Shown one piece after another: positions 1 through 6,587 of a stretch of 8,988 nucleotides of DNA (position 1 is the first letter of the stretch; every line of letters starts with the position of its first letter). The stretch is from the NCBI GenBank assembly GCA_023253235.1, contig JALRHE010000176.1, forward strand, positions 1 through 8,988, in the 5' to 3' direction. Source of the DNA: Steroidobacteraceae bacterium (GTDB lineage: Bacteria; Pseudomonadota; Gammaproteobacteria; Steroidobacterales; Steroidobacteraceae). Below the pieces are notes generated by a model that saw only the letters and a program-made list of their open reading frames with translations, made no database searches and was not told the DNA's origin. Both the position numbers and the translations under genes were made by a program.

Positions 1-1521
1 AGCTAGAACCTCCAGCGAGACGCGTTCAGCCGACTCGAGCGCTCCTTCCATGCCGCGACTGCCGATCGCCGTATGCTCGCCGCAGAAGAAGAGCCGTTGG
101 TGAGGCGTGGCGATCGCAGCACGAAGTTCTCGTACTTGGCCTGGTTGAAAGATCGCCCAATCACCGGCAGCGAATGGATCGGCCGTCCACGAGTGAACGG
201 CTGCGACGCTGAGCAAGCCCTTCGATGCGGGCCGCAATCGTTCGAACTCGGAGATGATGAGCTGCTTGCCGGCTTCGGTACCGAAACGGTCGACATACAG
301 TCCGTTGAGTCCACGACACCAAACTGTGAGACTGGTGACCTCTTCATCGGTTTTGCCAAATTTTTGAGCGAGGACGAGTCCGAGTGGGCCGTCGGTCCAC
401 ATCGATGGTGATAAGCCATCCATTTCCCAGAAAGGCTTTTTGGCGACGAGATGAAACTGCGTGATCGGTATATGACCGAGCGTTTGGATGGCCTTGCTTT
501 TGACCGGCTCAGGCAGCGGTGAGATGGCCACGTGACGCAGTGTCGAAAACGGCATCGAACAAACGACCGCTTTGGCACGATATCGAGAGCCGTCGCTACA
601 TACGACTTCAGCGCTCCGATCGTCGACATTGATGGCGACGACGCGCTTGTTCATGAGTAGATCGCCTTTGAGTGCCTTGGCCATGGCGATCGGTAAGTTT
701 TGATTGCCTCCTTTGAAGGCACCGATGAGCAGGCCCGGCGGGGCGCCTGCGGGCGGGGTACCCGGCGCCGCAGGGCCTGACGGTACGACGTTGGCGGCAC
801 CGGTGCGTGAGAATGCGGTGACGGCTCCCCGATTGACGTTCTGCCAATTATCGGAGAACGCTTGCTGCAGCAACGAGACATCGTGTGCCGTCGTGCCGTA
901 GGCGATATTGGTATCGAAGCCGAGACGAATCATGGCGTCGTCGGCGCCGTGCGAGCGCAGGAACTCATGCACCGAGATATCGTATTGCGCGTGTTTCGCG
1001 TCATGCCAGTTTTCGAGGTCCCGAAACGGCATGTGCTGTTTGAACATGGAGTCAGCCCAGCTCCATGGGGCGAGTTTTTTCATCTCGCCGCTAAACGGGT
1101 TGCGCGCATGAGTCGCCCATTCTTTGATCGGAATACGCTCCCCACCCAAGAACAGCTCTTGGCCGGCGCGATTGGCAAATAGTCGCGGCGCGAGATTTAC
1201 GATCTCGATCTTGTGGCGAGCTGCTGCGGCGATGCAGCGGCCGTAGGCGTTGGCGATGCTGTTGCCGCCGGCTTCGGGATGTCCCGGTATGTCGAACATC
1301 GTGAAGACTCGGCCGCCCACCCGATTGCGCCCTTCGAGGGTGAGCGTCTTCAATCCGTTTTCTTCCAGCGTCAGGGCTGCTTCGAGCCCGGAAAGACCCG
1401 CACCGATGACGATGACGTCGAGCTCACCGGAGCCGGTCGCGCTATGCGCGATGGGCTGCAGACCACTGACGGCGGCAGCGACAGCCGACGATACGACGAA
1501 TTGGCGACGGTTCAGCTTCAT
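1..1521 (-). CDS. Tat-exported flavin monoamine oxidase family protein (3' end cut by window edge)
   Basis: The frame encodes 507 residues with no stop before the left edge. It is probably nearly complete, because the C-terminal FAD motif is present. Residues 4-9 (NRRQFV) followed by an Ala/Val-rich stretch form a twin-arginine signal, so the folded flavoprotein should reach the periplasm. The dinucleotide-binding motif GAGLSG is at 40-45 and the family GG-R motif (RVGGRV) at 67-72. The FAD-closing segment, starting CGEHTAIGSRG, is at 480-490, after WTADPF at 445-450. These mark the amine oxidase family (MAO/LSD1/polyamine oxidase fold), which oxidises C-N bonds using O2. I see no MAO-type cysteine motif for covalent FAD, so FAD is probably non-covalent. 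Residues 248-264 are a Pro/Gly/Ala-rich loop not typical of the core fold. The start ATG overlaps the stop of the upstream gene (ATGA), with GGGG about 7 bases upstream. It is the last operon gene seen. The substrate is unknown; some members act on non-amine substrates. Confidence 0.9.
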   Translation of the reverse strand, partial: MKLNRRQFVVSSAVAAAVSGLQPIAHSATGSGELDVIVIGAGLSGLEAALTLEENGLKTLTLEGRNRVGGRVFTMFDIPGHPEAGGNSIANAYGRCIAAAARHKIEIVNLAPRLFANRAGQELFLGGERIPIKEWATHARNPFSGEMKKLAPWSWADSMFKQHMPFRDLENWHDAKHAQYDISVHEFLRSHGADDAMIRLGFDTNIAYGTTAHDVSLLQQAFSDNWQNVNRGAVTAFSRTGAANVVPSGPAAPGTPPAGAPPGLLIGAFKGGNQNLPIAMAKALKGDLLMNKRVVAINVDDRSAEVVCSDGSRYRAKAVVCSMPFSTLRHVAISPLPEPVKSKAIQTLGHIPITQFHLVAKKPFWEMDGLSPSMWTDGPLGLVLAQKFGKTDEEVTSLTVWCRGLNGLYVDRFGTEAGKQLIISEFERLRPASKGLLSVAAVHSWTADPFAAGDWAIFQPGQVRELRAAIATPHQRLFFCGEHTAIGSRGMEGALESAERVSLEVLA

Positions 1522-2633
1522 GGTGCGACCCCGGTATTCTCTGGTCTGACGTTGTCAGGCAGGCGACAGGCCAACACTTTGGGCTCCGTGATCGAACCGA
1601 TCAGCAGTTGCCCCCCGAAAGGTGTGCCTACGCTGCCAGCTGAGACAGATTGTCCGAGGTCGAGGAACATGTCGCGGATTTCGACTCGGTCGTCCACCAG
1701 CGGAGCATCGGGACGGGTGCGGTAGCGGATGACGCGGGTTGGCGCCGGGTGTTCCGGGTCGGCAAAGTGACGAACGAGATCGAGCAACTTCGGATGGGCG
1801 GCGATCCAGAGATCCCCCGTCGGGTCGACCTGTAGGTTGTCTGGAGCACCATCGATCACGAGATACTCGCGCAGTCGCAAGTCGCCGCTCGAGGTGTTCC
1901 GATCGAATATCGCGACTCGGCGTCCGAACGTTTCGGCGACGTACAGCGTCAGTCCATCTGGGCTCATCGCCATACCGGAGGCGCTCTTGAGACCACTCGC
2001 GACGACGCGCATCCGCTCGCCGTCGAAATAGACGATGGTCGAGAAACCCTCTCGAAATAGCAGTTCACGCAATCGAGTCAGTAGTCCGCCGGCGCCTTTG
2101 TCGTTGGCTGCGTAAAACTGGCGCGGACCCACTCCGACGATGGCGTTGGGCGAGACCAACAACGCATTGCGAACGGTTTCGACCGGCTGAAAGAGACCGT
2201 TCGATCGTTGCTCAAACACTTCGATGGTGTGCGGAGCTTCCGGCGGATGGGAAATGACAAACAAGCGTTGCGCGCCATCACCCATGCGATAGAGCGACAT
2301 GCCATGCGGCCGGAACTCTGGTGGTAGCGAGATTGCCGCATTCATCGCTGGCGCCGTGGTGTTGTTCAGATCCAGCTGCATGAGCTGACCCGTCACTGGG
2401 AGTCCTTCGACCAAGCCACGCCGGTCTAGTACTGACAGATAGGCGATACCACGCCCGCGATCGAGTTGCAGGTCTTCCGCGCTACCCGGGAGTGCGATAC
2501 TGCGACAAGAAGTGGCGGGTAACGGCTTCAGCTCGCGGAATTGACCACCGAAGCGCATGAAGTCGATGAAAAAGCCCGCGACCACCAACAAGATGATCAC
2601 GGAAGGCCAAGCGTAGCGTCCGAGTCGAGACAT
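1518..2633 (-). CDS. Paraoxonase-like (PON/arylesterase) beta-propeller hydrolase, N-terminally membrane-anchored
   Basis: A 371-residue protein, close to the length of human PON1 (355). Residues 10-25 are one hydrophobic segment with no clear cleavage site, like the retained N-terminus of PON1, so the propeller is probably periplasmic and membrane-tethered. From remembered PON1 sequence, several signature positions match: E53-D54 (calcium), RPHG with H110 (PON1 H115), H129 (H134), AND with N177-D178 (N168-D169), SPDGLTLYVAE at 224-234, and DNLQVD with D265-N266 (D269-N270), followed by GDLWIAAHP at 273-281. C43 and C356 correspond to the C42-C353 disulfide, which also argues for an oxidising compartment. 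The odd position is S219, where PON1 has the calcium ligand N224. PON-family enzymes hydrolyse lactones and aryl esters, so a lactone or ester intermediate is the likely substrate. It starts 10 bases after the monooxygenase stop with a weak SD, and its stop overlaps the amine oxidase start. Membership of the wider SMP-30/strictosidine synthase fold is the fallback call. Confidence 0.87.
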   Translation of the reverse strand: MSRLGRYAWPSVIILLVVAGFFIDFMRFGGQFRELKPLPATSCRSIALPGSAEDLQLDRGRGIAYLSVLDRRGLVEGLPVTGQLMQLDLNNTTAPAMNAAISLPPEFRPHGMSLYRMGDGAQRLFVISHPPEAPHTIEVFEQRSNGLFQPVETVRNALLVSPNAIVGVGPRQFYAANDKGAGGLLTRLRELLFREGFSTIVYFDGERMRVVASGLKSASGMAMSPDGLTLYVAETFGRRVAIFDRNTSSGDLRLREYLVIDGAPDNLQVDPTGDLWIAAHPKLLDLVRHFADPEHPAPTRVIRYRTRPDAPLVDDRVEIRDMFLDLGQSVSAGSVGTPFGGQLLIGSITEPKVLACRLPDNVRPENTGVAP

Positions 2634-2643
2634 CCGTCAAAGT

Positions 2644-3852
2644 TTAGCGGATGTGGGCAGCGGCTCGCAGACCTTCGATCATGGAGGTGCGTAGCAGATA
2701 GTGTCGAGCGCGCTCGGGATCCGCTGCGGTATCACGTAGCTCCTGTTGTCGCGCTGCCCGAGTCAACGGATCCTTCTCTTCGAGCAGTTTCTTGTTCGCG
2801 ATGGTTTGGGCTTGCAAGACACTTTCGGCGACGCTGCGCCGACGTCGATCGTATACATCGAGGGTAGATGCATCTGCTTCACCGCGGACGAGTGCAGCTA
2901 GTCGCGGCGCCAGCTCATAAGCATCATGCAAGCCGAAGTTCAGGCCCATGCCGCCCAAGGGGTTGTTGACATGAGCAGCGTCACCGACGAGAACGACCCG
3001 ATTGCGACGATAGGTTTTCGCGACTCGTTGATGCACTGCGTATAGATTGGTGTGTACGATCTTGCTGCCGTATGTCGCAGACGAGAGTGCAGCAAGACGA
3101 TTTGCAGCGCGAGTGTGATCCAGCAAGTCCACTTCGTCTTCTTCGGGACGTGTTGGAAAGACACAGCGCCAAAGCCCCTGCGGTCGATCGCCGGGTATCT
3201 TGAATGTGGCAACCCACTCGATGGGATCCATCGTGTACGAACTGAATGCATAGCCTTGCGTGGCAAAGTCGAAATCGGTGGTGATCACCAGAAATCGTTC
3301 GGCCCAGGTGAAACCATCAAACGCGATGTCTTGTGACTTTCGGACGACACTCCGTCCACCGTCGGCGCCCACCAGCCAGCGACCGCGGATGAGACAGTCA
3401 CCGGTCGCTTGGCGACCGTGTACCGTCACGCCGGATTCGTCCTGACTGATCGCTTCGACGTCGACTCCATGCAGTACTCGTGAATGCGAGGATTGCATCA
3501 CACGTCGCTGCATCATCTCGACCAACTTGTGTTGTTCACACTGCAGCCGATAGGGGTAACGGGTGTCTTCGCCGAGTACGGCAAGGTCGAATTCTGCGAT
3601 CAGCCCGGCTTGTCGATCTCGCAATTGCCAGTGTCGGGCGATCAAGCCGCGTTGGTGCAGCTCAGCCGTTACGCCCGATTTTTCCAGCATTTCGAGCGTC
3701 GGCGGATGATAGGTGGCCGCGCGTGGATCGGCGTGGGGTTTGTCGCTGCGTTCGAGCAGCACCACATCGATACCGTGTTCGATCAAGAACAAGGCTGTCG
3801 CCATTCCGGCGGGTCCGCCGCCGACGATCACGACATCGGCGTCGATCGTCAT
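2644..3852 (-). CDS. FAD-dependent group A aromatic monooxygenase (PHBH/MhpA/UbiH fold)
   Basis: A 402-residue protein with the three landmarks of single-component flavoprotein hydroxylases: GGGPAG at 11-16 (FAD ADP moiety), the DG motif LVGADGG at 160-166 (FAD/NAD(P)H), and the GD motif VLVGDAAH at 287-294, continuing as NNPLGGMGLNFG. The segment DPRAATYHPPTLEML at 42-56 is typical of the phenol/3-hydroxyphenylpropionate hydroxylase branch. Family members insert one oxygen atom from O2 into an activated aromatic or enol substrate using NAD(P)H; the enzyme is cytosolic, with no signal peptide. The C-terminal tail lacks the extra thioredoxin-like domain of the long phenol hydroxylases. The start ATG shares one base with the preceding stop (TGATG), which implies translational coupling. 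Beside a maleate-isomerase-like protein it recalls aromatic or heteroaromatic hydroxylation followed by ring-product processing, as in nicotinate breakdown. That analogy is inference only, because the ring-cleavage enzyme is not in the window. Confidence 0.9.
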   Translation of the reverse strand: MTIDADVVIVGGGPAGMATALFLIEHGIDVVLLERSDKPHADPRAATYHPPTLEMLEKSGVTAELHQRGLIARHWQLRDRQAGLIAEFDLAVLGEDTRYPYRLQCEQHKLVEMMQRRVMQSSHSRVLHGVDVEAISQDESGVTVHGRQATGDCLIRGRWLVGADGGRSVVRKSQDIAFDGFTWAERFLVITTDFDFATQGYAFSSYTMDPIEWVATFKIPGDRPQGLWRCVFPTRPEEDEVDLLDHTRAANRLAALSSATYGSKIVHTNLYAVHQRVAKTYRRNRVVLVGDAAHVNNPLGGMGLNFGLHDAYELAPRLAALVRGEADASTLDVYDRRRRSVAESVLQAQTIANKKLLEEKDPLTRAARQQELRDTAADPERARHYLLRTSMIEGLRAAAHIR

Positions 3853-4595
3853 CAGTGGCGTTCCAATACCGAGCCGCAGCCGTAAATCGAGTCTTCGATA
3901 CCTGAGCGGCGCAGCGCATCCCAGTAGGTGATCGCATTAATGGCAAGCACCGGCTTGTCGAGCCATCGTTCTGCTTGTGCGCAAATCTCGATTGCGGCGA
4001 GGTTGGTGCCGACCTGTACGATGGCATCGATGTCGTCACCGTCGAGTTGTTTGAGCGCTTCGATGACCTGATTGGCCGTGGTGTGTGCGATTTGTACGGG
4101 CGAAGGGCACTTGAGACCGATCAACCTCGGGATCACAAAACCGGCTTCTTCAAAATAATGTCGAACCTGCTCATCGCCGCGTGGTTGGTGAGGTGTTAGC
4201 ACGGCGATACGCTTCGCGCCGAGCTTTGCTAGTGCGGCGACGGTCGCCGTGGAGCCCATCGATACGCCGACGCCTGCTCGGGCAGTCAACTCTGCTTGCA
4301 GTTCATCCGCCGCTTTGACGCCGCCCCAGAACGCTTCCAATGCGACGCCCATGATCACGTGCGTCGGCTGGCAAGTGATGACTTGGTCGATTGCGCTGCG
4401 CATGCCGTCGCGCATGGCTTGCACGTGTTCCATGAAAGCTTGCTCGCTCGTGAGCGGCCTTTCGCGGATGCTGATACGGGCAATGTGGTTGGTGACGCCA
4501 CGCGGACGCAGTCGCTCGGATTCGGGTTGGCAACTCGTGTTGGTGGAGGGAACGACGATCGCAATGCGCCCGCGTGGTCCGAGTTGGTCGGTCAT
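3852..4595 (-). CDS. Asp/Glu racemase-superfamily protein (maleate isomerase / arylmalonate decarboxylase-like) lacking catalytic cysteines
   Basis: A 247-residue cytosolic protein of the usual family length. The N-terminal strand and PSTNT at 16-20 match the PSSNT motif of maleate isomerases, with N19 as the conserved substrate-binding Asn. A glycine-containing loop (MGVALEAFWGG, 82-92) aligns with MGTSLSFYRG of Bordetella arylmalonate decarboxylase (AMDase), and ERWLDKPVLAIN at 209-220 with W225-D226-A227 matches the C-terminal half. The two positions that carry catalytic cysteines in racemases and isomerases are occupied by the G83/V84 region and by G196 (VQVGTNL). AMDase keeps the second Cys (C188) and this protein keeps neither. 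The AMDase oxyanion-hole Thr, Ser and Tyr also appear replaced (V84, A85, H136). The chemistry cannot be assigned: it may belong to a non-cysteine subfamily, or it may be a binding protein. It overlaps the SDR stop by 4 bases (ATGA) and the monooxygenase start by 1. Confidence 0.82.
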   Translation of the reverse strand: MTDQLGPRGRIAIVVPSTNTSCQPESERLRPRGVTNHIARISIRERPLTSEQAFMEHVQAMRDGMRSAIDQVITCQPTHVIMGVALEAFWGGVKAADELQAELTARAGVGVSMGSTATVAALAKLGAKRIAVLTPHQPRGDEQVRHYFEEAGFVIPRLIGLKCPSPVQIAHTTANQVIEALKQLDGDDIDAIVQVGTNLAAIEICAQAERWLDKPVLAINAITYWDALRRSGIEDSIYGCGSVLERH

Positions 4596-5380
4596 GGGCT
4601 TTTGGTGCTCCCACCGTCGATGGTGATGGACGTACCGGTCAAATGTGCGGCACGCGGCGAGGCAAGATAGACGACATGGGTGGCGACTTCTTCGGCAGAG
4701 CCTAAGCGACGCAGCGCCGTTTTTTCGAGGAATCGTGTTTCGGCTTCCGTCACGTCGATACCCTCTCGGCTAGCTGCGGCCTGCATCAAGCGATCCCAAC
4801 GGGGCGATCGCACGGGTCCCGGGTTGATGGCATTGATCGAGACTCCGTGCGGGCCGAGTTCTTCGGCAAGACCGCGCACGATGGCAAGCAGTGCTGCATT
4901 GGCCGCAGCGCCCGGTAACATGCGCGGCTCCGGAAATTTCGCCGAGTTTCCGACCACCATCACGATACGACCGGCGCGACGCGCGATCATCGCAGGTGCA
5001 ACAGCCCGTAACGCACGAATCGCGCCGAAGAGTTTCACCTCGAGATTGCTCTTCCAGGTGACATCGTCCATCTCCCAGAAGATGCCGCCTTGAGCGGCTC
5101 CCGCAGCGAATATGAATACATCGATACCGCCCTGTGCCTCGATCGCAGCGTGTATGGCGTGATCGGTCGATGTTTCCGAATCGAGCTGGCATTCGATTGC
5201 GATCGCGCCGGGTGAGCCGTTGGCTTCGACTTCGGCTTTCAAGGCCGCCAGAGCGTTCGGATCTCGACCGAGCAGCGCGATATGGGCACCTTCGCGGGCG
5301 AGTTCGAGTGCAATGGTTTTTCCGAGGAGGCCCGTGGCGCCACACAACACCACTTTGCTATCACGTAACTGCAGATCCAT
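4592..5380 (-). CDS. SDR-fold protein without the canonical YxxxK catalytic pair
   Basis: A 262-residue protein of classical short-chain dehydrogenase/reductase length and order. It has a glycine-rich cofactor loop GATGLLGK (14-21, in place of the usual TGxxxGIG), FAAG at 91-94 in the NNAG position, the helix-4 Asn (N112), S146 near the catalytic Ser position, NPGPVRSP at 186-193, and the C-terminal LTGTSITIDGG at 248-256. The YxxxK position reads G157-A-A-A-N161, so both the general acid Tyr and the Lys are missing. The fold and probably NAD(P) binding remain, but normal alcohol/ketone redox activity is doubtful. The start is well supported: AAGGAA lies 4 bases before the ATG and overlaps the stop of the upstream methyltransferase gene (gap 9 bases). 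The stop overlaps the next start by 4 bases. Its function in the operon is unknown; it may be a different SDR subclass, a structural partner, or an enzyme using other residues. Confidence 0.87.
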   Translation of the reverse strand: MDLQLRDSKVVLCGATGLLGKTIALELAREGAHIALLGRDPNALAALKAEVEANGSPGAIAIECQLDSETSTDHAIHAAIEAQGGIDVFIFAAGAAQGGIFWEMDDVTWKSNLEVKLFGAIRALRAVAPAMIARRAGRIVMVVGNSAKFPEPRMLPGAAANAALLAIVRGLAEELGPHGVSINAINPGPVRSPRWDRLMQAAASREGIDVTEAETRFLEKTALRRLGSAEEVATHVVYLASPRAAHLTGTSITIDGGSTKSP

Positions 5381-5389
5381 TTGGTTCCT

Positions 5390-6403
5390 TCAGCGTCGAC
5401 GGGCGAGCACGGCGCCTCGACCTAAGGCGTGCAGCTTGCCGCGAGCGAGCTCCGCCGACAACGGTGCCATCCCACAGTTGGTACAGGCGATCAGGCGGTC
5501 CGAGTCGACATGTTTTGCCGCCGCTCGGATATTGGCAGCCACTTCCTCCGCGCTCTCGAGTTTACCCGGCAAGACTTCGACCGCGCCCACCAAGAGTGTT
5601 TTATCAGGCAGCAGCCGCATCAGATCGGGTGGCACGCGTGAACCGGCGAACTCGAGCGATACCTGCTGCACGCTGCTCGAGTTGATCCAGGGAAAGATGG
5701 TTTCGTACTGGCGCCACGTGTCACCGAGCGAAGACTTCCACTTCACATTGGCTTCGATGCCGTAGCCGTAACAAATATGGACGATGGTCGTCGCCTTGAG
5801 GCCTCGCATAGCACGCTCTAGCGCAGCAATACCCCATTCACCCACCTCGTCGAGAAACACGTTGAAAGCCGGTTCGTCGAATTGGATGACATCGGCGCCG
5901 GCCGCTTCCAGTTCATGTGCTTCTTCGTTGAGCATTTCGGCGAAACGCAAGGCCATGTCGGCGCGTCGTCCGTAATGGGCATCCGCCAACGTATCGCAGA
6001 TCGTCATGGGTCCAGGCAGCGTCACTTTCAAAGCGCGCGTAGTTTGTGAACGCATGAAAGCCGCATCGGCGACGTGAACGGCAGCGCGGCGTCTAAGCGG
6101 TGCAGTCACCGTCGGTACGTCCGCGACGTAACGATTGTTGCGGATCCCCATCGGCGTTTTCAGATTCCAGTCGATGCCCTCGAGTGTTTCGAGGAACCCG
6201 TGCACGAAGTGGATTCGAAATTGTTCGCCATCACCGACGATATCGATGCCAGCACGTTCTTGTTCGCGCAGCCATTCGAGAGCGGCTCGCTGTTTGCCAT
6301 GCTGTAACTGAGCAGCGTCGAGGCGCCATGCGGCCCAGAGTTTTTCGGGCTCGGCGAGCCAATCGGGTTTCGGCAGACTGCCGACTGTCGTAGTGAGAAA
6401 CAT
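5390..6403 (-). CDS. Stand-alone MetE C-terminal-domain-type zinc methyltransferase (cobalamin-independent methionine synthase II family)
   Basis: A 337-residue protein corresponding to the catalytic C-terminal barrel of MetE, without the MetE N-terminal domain. The start TTTVGSLPKP (4-13) is the family's opening motif and fixes the ATG; an alternative ATG 8 bases upstream is out of frame. All four zinc positions known from E. coli MetE (His, Cys, Glu, Cys) are visible: H209 and C211 in HICYG, E251 in SLEF, and C310 in TNCG. DEPAF at 176-180 is the conserved DEPA substrate loop. The zinc activates a thiol for alkyl transfer. Core-MetE proteins can make methionine, but this one opens an operon of apparent catabolic enzymes, so it may demethylate a pathway compound or join a thiol to an electrophile, as the related epoxyalkane:coenzyme M transferase does. 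That last role is inference. No strong SD is seen; its promoter is predicted at 6469-6496. Confidence 0.88.
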   Translation of the reverse strand: MFLTTTVGSLPKPDWLAEPEKLWAAWRLDAAQLQHGKQRAALEWLREQERAGIDIVGDGEQFRIHFVHGFLETLEGIDWNLKTPMGIRNNRYVADVPTVTAPLRRRAAVHVADAAFMRSQTTRALKVTLPGPMTICDTLADAHYGRRADMALRFAEMLNEEAHELEAAGADVIQFDEPAFNVFLDEVGEWGIAALERAMRGLKATTIVHICYGYGIEANVKWKSSLGDTWRQYETIFPWINSSSVQQVSLEFAGSRVPPDLMRLLPDKTLLVGAVEVLPGKLESAEEVAANIRAAAKHVDSDRLIACTNCGMAPLSAELARGKLHALGRGAVLARRR

Positions 6404-6427
6404 CGGCCCATGTTAGCGATGCGATCG

Positions 6428-6471
6428 AATCCGCCTCTGCGGCGATGACGCGATTGCTCGCCAGGCGGATT
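6428..6471. repeat. Nested inverted repeat in the operon promoter/leader
   Basis: The arms AATCCGCC (6428-6435) and GGCGGATT (6464-6471) are perfect 8-base complements. Inside them GGCGA (6441-6445) pairs with TCGCC (6458-6462), giving a hairpin or cruciform with an internal bulge. The right arm overlaps the predicted -10 box and the left arm falls in the leader before the methyltransferase start. It could be an operator for an unseen regulator or a structured 5' leader. No known riboswitch was recognised. Confidence 0.45.
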
Positions 6472-6496
6472 AGATTTTCAGGCCCCAAAATGTCCA
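6469..6496 (-). promoter_or_regulatory. Predicted sigma70-type promoter of the six-gene operon
   Basis: On the minus strand, TGGACA (6496-6491; 5 of 6 to TTGACA) is followed after 16 bases by TCTAAT (6474-6469; 5 of 6 to TATAAT). Transcription would start near 6462, leaving a leader of roughly 60 bases before the methyltransferase ATG at 6403. The -35 box overlaps the foot of the upstream gene's terminator by two bases. Confidence 0.5.
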
Positions 6497-6526
6497 CGGC
6501 CGGGTGGCTTGCGCCACCCGGCCGTG
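6495..6526 (-). terminator. Intrinsic terminator downstream of the FAS1 gene
   Basis: A perfect 14-base-pair GC-rich stem (6495-6508 with 6513-6526) closes a four-base loop. On the minus strand the loop reads GCAA, a stable GNRA tetraloop. The minus-strand sequence after the stem is GACATTTT, a short T tract, so it fits termination of the FAS1 transcript, whose stop lies about 60 bases upstream. The T tract is weak, so some read-through into the six-gene operon is possible. Confidence 0.7.
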
Positions 6527-6556
6527 TCGTCCATGGACGTTCAGCATCCCTGCTGT

Positions 6557-6574
6557 CGGGTCATCCGTGACCCG
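6557..6574. repeat. Small hairpin between the FAS1 stop codon and the main terminator
   Basis: CGGGTCA (6557-6563) pairs perfectly with TGACCCG (6568-6574) around a four-base loop. On the FAS1 transcript it would form just after the stop codon, upstream of the longer terminator stem. It may protect the mRNA end or assist termination. There is no T tract directly after it. Confidence 0.4.
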
Positions 6575-6587
6575 AGCGTTGGCTTGC

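Larger units (their letters stand above)
1..6403 (-). other. Six-gene operon of putative catabolic/biotransformation enzymes
   Basis: The six minus-strand genes follow each other with junctions of +9, -4, -1, +10 and -4 bases in transcription order, and no terminator-like hairpin was noticed between them. Three junctions share start and stop bases (ATGA, TGATG, ATGA), which normally means translational coupling and stable co-expression. The order runs from four soluble enzymes to a membrane-anchored lactonase-like protein and a Tat-exported oxidase. Neither a transporter nor a dedicated regulator lies within the window; both may be further left. The operon may continue beyond the left edge. 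Confidence 0.85.

Noticed and set aside
3..629. A 208-codon minus-strand open frame at the left end
   Set aside because: It is a shadow of the amine oxidase, whose own frame carries the signal peptide and both FAD motifs through 1-1521.
1213..1725. Plus-strand open frame of 170 codons across the amine oxidase / PON-like junction
   Set aside because: Antisense to two well-supported genes, no domain recognised, and long antisense frames are common in GC-rich DNA.
5390..6403. Assignment as metE, housekeeping methionine synthase
   Set aside because: It lacks the N-terminal MetE half and is the first gene of an operon of unrelated oxidative enzymes, so no gene symbol is given.
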